DNA from: an uncultured Mucilaginibacter sp.
Lineage (GTDB): Bacteria; Bacteroidota; Bacteroidia; Sphingobacteriales; Sphingobacteriaceae
NCBI RefSeq assembly: GCF_946481715.1
Contig: NZ_CAMLOV010000187.1
Location: forward strand, 1-10,009
Direction: 5' to 3'
Length of the DNA: 10,009 nt
Part shown: in pieces, positions 4,935 to 10,009 of the stretch
How positions within the stretch are numbered: the first letter of the stretch is position 1
Layout: each line of letters starts with the position of its first letter
Notes under the pieces: model-generated
Seen by the model: only the letters and a program-made list of their open reading frames with translations
Databases searched by the model: none
What the model was told of the DNA's origin: nothing
Made by a program: the position numbers and the translations under genes

Positions 4935-7379
4935 ATGAAACAAAAACTTTTTATTTGTATCGCCGCAGTAGCTTTTACATGCAGCGTTTTTGCGCAAACG
5001 CCCGGCAAAATAGCCTCAACACAACAGGTATTGTTACCAAACGGATGGAAACTAAGCCCGGCCGGCCGCTCCCTCCCCTTAGGCGACCTGCCGCTGAATA
5101 TGCAGTTATCCGCATCGGGCAAATACCTGGCGGTTACCAATAACGGGCAAAGCACGCAATCGTTGCAATTGATAGATCCGCGGAGCGAGAAATTGCTGGA
5201 CGAGAAAATTTTAGGCAAATCATGGTATGGCATAGCCTTCAGCCGCGACGAAAAAAAGCTCTACGCCAGCGGTGGGAATGATAACGTTATCCTTACCTTC
5301 TCTATTAAAAACACCAAACTCGGCACGCCAGATACGATAAAACTCGGCAACCCCTGGCCAAAAAATAAAATATGCCCAACAGGCATTGCCATAAACAAAA
5401 CAAACACACGCCTTTATACCGTTACCAAAGAGGATAGCACGCTTTATATCATTAACCCGGTAAAAGGCGATATACTCAGTAAAATAAAACTAAGTGCCGA
5501 AGCTTATAGCTGCGTACTATCGCCCGATGAGAAAACGCTTTACATATCGTTATGGGGAGGCGATAAACTGGCATTTTATAATACCGCTACACAAGCACTA
5601 AGCAGCATCAATACCGGCAGCCACCCCAACGAATTGTTGCTGAATAAAAAAGGCAGCTTGCTATTTGTTGCTAACGCGAATGATAACTCGGTATCCATCA
5701 TCAACACCGCCACCCATAAAACACTCGAGGTGGTATCCACTGCGCTTTACCCTACTAAACTCACCGGCTCTACCACCAACGGTTTCGCCTTATCGGCCAA
5801 CGAAAAAACGCTTTATATATCCAATGCCGATAACAATTGCCTCGCCGTCTTTGATGTATCTAACCCCGGCAGCAGCCAAAGCCGCGGCTTTATCCCCGTA
5901 GGATGGTACCCTACTAATGTAAAAATGCTGGGCAGCAAAATACTGGTGAGCAATGGCAAAGGCTTTACCTCTATGCCCAACCCAAAGGGGCCGCAACCGA
6001 TAAAAAAGGCCGATAACAGCGGCTATCAAAAGGGTGCTATCAACAGCCGCGAGCAATACATAGGTGGTTTATTTAAAGGCACCCTATCATTTATTGATGT
6101 GCCCAACGAGCTTAAATTGAAGGCTTATACCAAACAAGTTTACGCCAATACACCCTTTACCGATAAAATAGCCATAACCGCAAAAGGCGAAGCCGGTAAC
6201 CCTATCCCGCGCAAAAGAGGCGAGCGGTCGCCAATAAAATATGTGTTTTACATTATTAAAGAAAACCGCACGTACGACCAGGTACTGGGCGATATGCCTG
6301 CCGGCAACGGCGATACATCTCTTTGCATCTTCGGACAAAAGGTAACGCCAAACCTGCATGCCATAGCCAGCGAATACGCCTTAATGGATAATTTTTATGT
6401 AGATGCTGAAGTGAGTGCCGACGGGCATAACTGGAGCATGGCTGCCTACGCCACCGATTTTGTGGAAAAAACATGGCCTACAAGCTACGGCAGCCGTGGC
6501 GGCAATTACGATTTTGAAGGCACCCGTAAGGCCGCGTACCCACGCGACGGCTTTATTTGGGATTATTGCAAACGTGCCGGGGTAAGCTACCGCACTTACG
6601 GCGAATTTGCCGAAGGGGGCGACAAACCAAAGGCAAACCTAAAATCGCTGGAGGGGCATTTCTGCCTTAAATCTCCGGATTTTGATTTGAGCATTAAAGA
6701 CATTACCCGGGAGGCTATTTGGGAGCACGATTTCGATTCGCTGTTAACCATTAATAAAGTACCTCAGTTTAATACCGTGCGTTTGGGTAACGACCATACC
6801 AGCGGCCAACGCAAAGGCGCGTTCTCGCCAATTGCAGCCGTTGCAGATAACGATTTGGCCGTGGGGCGCTTTATCGAGCACCTTTCGCAAAGCCCGATAT
6901 GGAAAGAATCGGCGGTGTTTGTATTGGAGGATGACGCCCAAAATGGCCCCGACCATGTAGATGCACACCGTTCACCGGTTTATGTGGTTAGCCCCTATGC
7001 AAAACGCAATGCGGTAATCCATAACATGTACTCTACTTCGGGCGTATTGCGTACTATCGAACTGATACTGGGTTTGCCGCCCATGAGCCAGTATGATGCT
7101 GCCGCCATGCCTTTATACGAGTGCTTCACAGCAAAGCCGGATTTTACGCCTTATGTAGCTAAAGCGCCGCAGGTGGATATTGAGCAGCGCAATGTTGCTG
7201 TAAACGAAAGCAGCCGCCGGTCGGAATTATTTAACCTGGCCGAGGAAGATGCCGCGCCCGACCTTGATTTGAACGAAGTAATTTGGAAATCGATAAAAGG
7301 CGAGATGGCCGTGATGCCTGCACCAAAGCGCAGCGCTTTCGTAATTTTAGAGAAGAAAAAGAAACAGGATGATGATTGA
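4935..7379 (+). CDS. Secreted YncE-like beta-propeller fused to phosphoesterase (alkaline phosphatase superfamily)
   Basis: This 814-residue protein begins with a signal peptide cut after about A20 (SVFA|Q). Residues about 35-350 form a YncE/YVTN-type beta-propeller. Repeats such as LFVANANDNSVSIIN (243-257), KTLYISLWGGD and KTLYISNADNNCLAVFD mark the blades. From about 435 comes a phosphoesterase domain of the AcpA/phospholipase C type in the alkaline phosphatase superfamily. Its signatures are KENRTYDQVLGD (442-453; E443/N444 probably metal-binding), VSADGHNWSMA (493-503), RLGNDHTSG (616-624) and LEDDAQNGPDHVDAHR (664-679, with the D and H residues expected to bind metal). The same two-domain arrangement is known from Bacteroidota proteins annotated as bifunctional YncE/alkaline phosphatase. 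It probably hydrolyses phosphate esters in the periplasm or outside the cell, with the propeller binding substrate or surface. The substrate is unknown. The very charged C-terminal tail (KKKKQDDD) is unremarkable. Confidence 0.9.
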   Translation: MKQKLFICIAAVAFTCSVFAQTPGKIASTQQVLLPNGWKLSPAGRSLPLGDLPLNMQLSASGKYLAVTNNGQSTQSLQLIDPRSEKLLDEKILGKSWYGIAFSRDEKKLYASGGNDNVILTFSIKNTKLGTPDTIKLGNPWPKNKICPTGIAINKTNTRLYTVTKEDSTLYIINPVKGDILSKIKLSAEAYSCVLSPDEKTLYISLWGGDKLAFYNTATQALSSINTGSHPNELLLNKKGSLLFVANANDNSVSIINTATHKTLEVVSTALYPTKLTGSTTNGFALSANEKTLYISNADNNCLAVFDVSNPGSSQSRGFIPVGWYPTNVKMLGSKILVSNGKGFTSMPNPKGPQPIKKADNSGYQKGAINSREQYIGGLFKGTLSFIDVPNELKLKAYTKQVYANTPFTDKIAITAKGEAGNPIPRKRGERSPIKYVFYIIKENRTYDQVLGDMPAGNGDTSLCIFGQKVTPNLHAIASEYALMDNFYVDAEVSADGHNWSMAAYATDFVEKTWPTSYGSRGGNYDFEGTRKAAYPRDGFIWDYCKRAGVSYRTYGEFAEGGDKPKANLKSLEGHFCLKSPDFDLSIKDITREAIWEHDFDSLLTINKVPQFNTVRLGNDHTSGQRKGAFSPIAAVADNDLAVGRFIEHLSQSPIWKESAVFVLEDDAQNGPDHVDAHRSPVYVVSPYAKRNAVIHNMYSTSGVLRTIELILGLPPMSQYDAAAMPLYECFTAKPDFTPYVAKAPQVDIEQRNVAVNESSRRSELFNLAEEDAAPDLDLNEVIWKSIKGEMAVMPAPKRSAFVILEKKKKQDDD

Positions 7380-7415
7380 TTTGTTGATATATTTACCTTA
7401 GAAATATCACGAACA

Positions 7416-8282
7416 ATGACGATCCTCGAAAATGAATTCCTCAAAGTAGCTATCAGTACAAAAGGGGCACAACTAAGCTCGCTCCGCAACAAAGCAACAG
7501 GCGTTGAACATATGTGGCAGGCCGACCCAACCGTATGGGCATGGCATGCGCCAAACCTTTTCCCGATAGTTGGGCAACTGATAAACGACGAACTATTGGT
7601 AGACGGGCAGACCTACCCGATGAAGCGGCACGGCTTTGCACGGCAGTCGGATTTTATAAAACTCGACCGCAATGATGTTTCGGCGGGGTTCTCGCTACCC
7701 AACTGCGAAAAGACTATGGCCGTATATCCTTATAAATTCGATTTCCAGGTTTTATATACGCTGATAGATAATGCCCTGCGGATAACTTACAAACTCATCA
7801 ACCGCGATAAAAAAACCATTTATTTTTCTGTTGGAGGGCACCCGGCATTCAATGTCCCCTTCAACGCCGGAGAAAATTACGAGGATTATTATATAGAATT
7901 TGAATCGGGCGAAAAACCCGACACACATCTTTTATCGCCCGACGGCTTATTTACAGGTGAAACTGCACCTGTTGCTATTACAAATAAAAAACTGCCTTTA
8001 ACGCGCGATTTGTTTGCAGCCGATGCATTGGTGTTTAAAAACCTAAAATCGCGCATGGTTACCATTAAAAGCGAAAAGCACGAGCATAGCCTATCGGTAG
8101 AGTTTCCGCACTTTAACTATCTGGGCCTTTGGGCGAAGCCGGGAGCCGACTTTTTATGCATCGAACCCTGGCTGGGCTGCGCCGATTCGGTAGGTGAGCC
8201 TAAGGACATTAAATACAAAGAAGACATTCAAAAAATAGCTGTGGGGCACGTTTTTGAAGCTTCTTTTTACATAAGTATTTAA
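7416..8282 (+). CDS. Aldose 1-epimerase family protein (LacX-like)
   Basis: The protein has 288 residues and no signal peptide, so it is cytoplasmic. It belongs to the galactose-mutarotase-like fold, which interconverts alpha and beta anomers of sugars. The LacX/YeaD-like subgroup is indicated by NLFPIVG (47-53), RHGFAR (71-76, H72), the GHPAFNVPF segment (141-149, H142 as the likely acid) and FLCIEPWLG (246-254, E250 as the likely base). These active-site elements are all present, so it should be functional. The precise sugar, or sugar phosphate, is not readable. The ATG at 7416 lies 36 bases after the phosphoesterase stop, so read-through is possible. A TTTG occurs at 7380-7383, but no well-spaced -7 box follows it. 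A role beside the GH35 enzyme encoded at the right edge is possible but unproven. Confidence 0.88.
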   Translation: MTILENEFLKVAISTKGAQLSSLRNKATGVEHMWQADPTVWAWHAPNLFPIVGQLINDELLVDGQTYPMKRHGFARQSDFIKLDRNDVSAGFSLPNCEKTMAVYPYKFDFQVLYTLIDNALRITYKLINRDKKTIYFSVGGHPAFNVPFNAGENYEDYYIEFESGEKPDTHLLSPDGLFTGETAPVAITNKKLPLTRDLFAADALVFKNLKSRMVTIKSEKHEHSLSVEFPHFNYLGLWAKPGADFLCIEPWLGCADSVGEPKDIKYKEDIQKIAVGHVFEASFYISI

Positions 8283-8297
8283 GCCTGGTATTTTTTT

Positions 8298-8305
8298 TAA
8301 CTTTA
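8298..8305 (+). promoter_or_regulatory. Probable -7 box for the small anchored protein
   Basis: TAACTTTA differs from TAnnTTTG only in its last base. It stands about 58 bases before the ATG at 8363, which would leave a leader of about 50 bases. No clear TTTG is present at the right distance upstream. It is the best promoter candidate in this gap. Confidence 0.35.
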
Positions 8306-8362
8306 GTAAAACATTAACTTCACTTTTACGCTTATCAATAAAACACTCAACAATTAAACGCT

Positions 8363-8701
8363 ATGAAAAAGAAAATTTATTTAATCGCCGCGACCATGTT
8401 GCTTATGGTAGCATCATTTAGTTCAAATGCTGCAACTTTTACTGATGACAAAAAAGCTTTCAAAGAAGCTGCTGCTAAAATGACCGACGAGCAAAAACAC
8501 GCACGTATTGAAGAAATTAAAACTCGTGTAAATGAAATTAAAGCTATGGACAAATCTGATTTGAACAAAGCTGAAAAATCGGAATTGAAAGCTGAGTTAA
8601 AAAGCCTAAAGCACGAAGCACAAGCCATGGGTGGCGGTGGTGTTTACCTTTCTATTGGTGCAATCATCATCATCATCTTAGTATTGATCCTGATCCTGTA
8701 A
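8363..8701 (+). CDS. Small exported helical protein with C-terminal hydrophobic anchor
   Basis: I recognise no characterised family. The 112 residues divide clearly into four parts. The first is a Sec signal peptide (cut after about A23, SNA|A). The second is a highly charged Lys/Glu/Ala helix, likely a coiled coil (about 28-88). The third is a glycine break, GGGG (90-93). The fourth is an uninterrupted hydrophobic end segment (about 94-112) made mostly of Ile and Leu, with no charged residue after it. Once the signal is removed, the helix would face the periplasm, tethered by its C-terminus to the inner membrane. Short proteins of this shape are, to my knowledge, common hypotheticals in Bacteroidota. 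The codons look more A/T-rich and uniform (many AAA, GCT, GAA) than those of its neighbours, which can indicate high expression. It is followed at once by a strong terminator, so it ends its transcript. Confidence 0.8.
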   Translation: MKKKIYLIAATMLLMVASFSSNAATFTDDKKAFKEAAAKMTDEQKHARIEEIKTRVNEIKAMDKSDLNKAEKSELKAELKSLKHEAQAMGGGGVYLSIGAIIIIILVLILIL

Positions 8702-8725
8702 TCGGCAAATACAAAAAATTGATAT

Positions 8726-8756
8726 AAAAAATGCCCTGTAATCCAGGGCATTTTTT
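8726..8756. terminator. Strong bidirectional intrinsic terminator
   Basis: Arms 8726-8738 and 8744-8756 pair perfectly over 13 bp: ATGCCCTG with CAGGGCAT, extended by five A-T pairs, around a 5-nt loop. The stem is flanked by an A-run on the left and a T-run on the right, so it works in both directions. It lies between the convergent genes ending at 8701 (+) and 8765 (-). Confidence 0.92.
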
Positions 8757-8764
8757 ATTGTCCC

Positions 8765-9511
8765 CTACTGGTAAATATTCTTCAGTTCGGCCTTGGCTTT
8801 GGCAAACCACTCGCGGCTACTCTTTTTCTCCATGGCGCTTAAGTGTGGCTGCTCCTCCAGCATATCGGTAAAAATTTTTTCGGCATCTTCTATCCTATCT
8901 TGCCTAACCAAAAACAGCCCGTATTGGTACCGTTGCTCAAAATACGAATACCGGCCTTTCATTGCTTTAAACTCGTTCTCGGCGGCATCAATATTGCCTA
9001 ACTGCTCCAGCGCCATAGCATACGTAATATGCGCAGGCGAGCGGGGAAACTGCGGCAACTTGTAAAGCCTTTTGGCTATGGGCAATATATCAGCGTAACG
9101 TTGTTGTTTGTAATAAGCAATTATCAGTTGCGCCATCACGTGCTCATTTTCGGCAAAAGCACCGGTTAGGCTGGCCTTGTAAATATCAACAGCTTTATCC
9201 GTGAAGCCGGCATCCAAATAAGCGTCGGCAAGTTTTATACGGTTTGCAAAGGTATCGGTAAAGCGTACTTCGTCTTCCAACCGCTGAAGTTTAACGCCGG
9301 GATTAAATACCGCTTTAACGTCTATTTTAGGAGCGCTGATGCGGCGGTTGCTTATTACTTCCTGGTAAAGATAAATGAGGCTGCCTATAACGGGTAGGAA
9401 TACGATGAGCCAGATCCACTTTTGCAGCGTACCATTTCTGTAGGCATGGAAAGCGCATATGGCCTGCAAACCAATAGGTATATAGTACATGTAGTCGCCG
9501 TGGAGAGACAT
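8765..9511 (-). CDS. Membrane-anchored TPR protein with PLDc_N-like N-terminus
   Basis: The product is 248 residues from the ATG at 9511. Two hydrophobic segments (about 7-23 and 32-50) form a hairpin. The second, KWIWLIVFLPVIGSLIYLY (31-49), closely resembles the PLDc_N segment found at the front of cardiolipin synthases, here without any phospholipase domain. From about 91 to 235 comes a run of helical pairs with TPR character, for example ADAYLDAGFTDKAVDIYKAS, ALEQLGNIDAAENEFKAM and GLFVRQ-like DRIEDAEKIF. TPRs act as protein-binding scaffolds, so this is probably an inner-membrane adaptor with its repeats in the cytoplasm; the partner is unknown. A longer frame opens at 9571, but a perfect promoter -7 box on this strand (9540-9547) lies inside that extension. 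The ATG at 9511 is therefore favoured. Confidence 0.82.
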   Translation of the reverse strand: MSLHGDYMYYIPIGLQAICAFHAYRNGTLQKWIWLIVFLPVIGSLIYLYQEVISNRRISAPKIDVKAVFNPGVKLQRLEDEVRFTDTFANRIKLADAYLDAGFTDKAVDIYKASLTGAFAENEHVMAQLIIAYYKQQRYADILPIAKRLYKLPQFPRSPAHITYAMALEQLGNIDAAENEFKAMKGRYSYFEQRYQYGLFLVRQDRIEDAEKIFTDMLEEQPHLSAMEKKSSREWFAKAKAELKNIYQ

Positions 9512-9539
9512 GGGGCTTGTATTATTGTGATAACGTACC

Positions 9540-9547
9540 CAAAAATA
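9540..9547 (-). promoter_or_regulatory. -7 box for the TPR gene (minus strand)
   Basis: Read on the minus strand the sequence is TATTTTTG, an exact TAnnTTTG. Transcription would start near 9534, about 23 bases before the ATG at 9511. No good TTTG is seen at the -33 position. The box lies 32 bases after the GH35 stop, so the TPR gene may be transcribed alone as well as by read-through. Confidence 0.5.
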
Positions 9548-9578
9548 TAAAAATGCCGCGTTTTGCAGCATGTTTATA

Positions 9579-10009
9579 TTAATCTTTTCCTGCTTCGTTA
9601 AGTACCGGATGATCGAAGGTCGATAATTCGGTGTGCCCGCTTTTCAATTCATCAAAAACCACCACCTCGTTAGTGCCTTTTTTTAACCAAACAGCCGGTA
9701 TATATAAGGTTTGCTGCGCACCAATACCCCAGTATTTACCTGCATTATGGCCGTTTATAAAAACAAAGCCCTTGCCAAAGCCGTGCATATCTAAATAAGT
9801 ATCGCCAAGACCGCGTAAAGCAAACGTACCGCGGTAAAGGGCAGGCTGTGCTATTTCATCCCCCGCCTGTACAGGCAGGTACTTCATACCCGCAAGCGAG
9901 GTAAAAGGGAAGCGGTACATTTTCCAACCTAATAATTCCTGCCCGTTAAGGGTTACTTTATCCGTAATACCCTGGCGGTTATCAGTTAGGTAAGGCCCAT
10001 AATTAATGC
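9579..10009 (-). CDS. GH35 beta-galactosidase, C-terminal part (5' end outside window)
   Basis: The frame is open to the right edge, giving 143 codons including the stop and lacking the N-terminal catalytic barrel. The visible part is the jelly-roll C-terminal region typical of glycoside hydrolase family 35 beta-galactosidases. It has INYGPYLTDNRQGITDKVTL near the start, then LYRGTFALRGLGDTYLDMHG, GKGFVFINGHNAGKYWGIG, QQTLYIPAVWLKKGTNEVVV and a short tail. GH35 enzymes release terminal beta-galactose from oligo- and polysaccharides, usually outside the cytoplasm in this phylum. Signal peptide and catalytic glutamates cannot be checked because they lie outside the window. A related beta-glycosidase specificity cannot be excluded. 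Confidence 0.9.
   Translation of the reverse strand, partial: INYGPYLTDNRQGITDKVTLNGQELLGWKMYRFPFTSLAGMKYLPVQAGDEIAQPALYRGTFALRGLGDTYLDMHGFGKGFVFINGHNAGKYWGIGAQQTLYIPAVWLKKGTNEVVVFDELKSGHTELSTFDHPVLNEAGKD

Noticed and set aside
5665..5901. Short alternative-frame reading frames within the propeller gene
   Set aside because: They are enclosed by a clear 814-residue protein, and their translations show no domain.
8377..8628. Antisense frame opposite the small anchored protein
   Set aside because: It mirrors the repetitive Lys/Glu codons of the real gene and has no promoter or family signal.

Overview
The window reads as chromosome from a member of the Bacteroidota, most likely a Sphingobacteriaceae bacterium of the Mucilaginibacter/Pedobacter type. 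This is inferred from moderate GC, the absence of strong Shine-Dalgarno sequences, several promoters of the TAnnTTTG (-7) / TTTG (-33) class used by this phylum's housekeeping sigma factor, and the protein families present. No name more precise than family level can be supported from the sequence alone. There are no tRNA or rRNA genes, CRISPR arrays, transposases or prophage genes.

Layout, left to right. Positions 1-246 hold no convincing gene, only a short GC-rich inverted repeat and a frame that runs in from the left edge. A PEP mutase/isocitrate lyase superfamily enzyme follows (247-990, +). Next is a compact regulator-transporter pair: an ArsR-type repressor (1129-1404) and a DHA1-type MFS efflux transporter (1459-2643). 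A 48-bp near-perfect palindrome sits between the -33 and -7 elements of the arsR promoter, and a 17-bp piece of it is repeated exactly in front of the transporter gene. This is a self-contained repressor/operator/efflux module.

From 2743 to 4860 come a membrane protein with a DUF3592-like tail, a secreted SRPBCC-fold protein, and a lipoprotein acid phosphatase of the e(P4) class. The largest gene (4935-7379) follows. It encodes a secreted protein joining a YncE-like beta-propeller to an alkaline-phosphatase-superfamily phosphoesterase. Two exported phosphoesterases in a row suggest phosphate or nucleotide scavenging outside the cytoplasm. An aldose 1-epimerase family protein (7416-8282) and a small exported protein with a C-terminal hydrophobic anchor (8363-8701) complete the plus-strand run.

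A strong bidirectional terminator (8726-8756) separates this run from two minus-strand genes: a two-TM TPR protein (8765-9511) and the C-terminal part of a GH35 beta-galactosidase that runs off the right edge. The GH35 enzyme and the aldose epimerase fit the carbohydrate-processing lifestyle common in this family.

I did not find a clearly undescribed multi-gene system. The most distinctive signals are the arsR operator architecture, the CxxC in place of the usual CxC in the ArsR protein, and the small C-terminally anchored protein.
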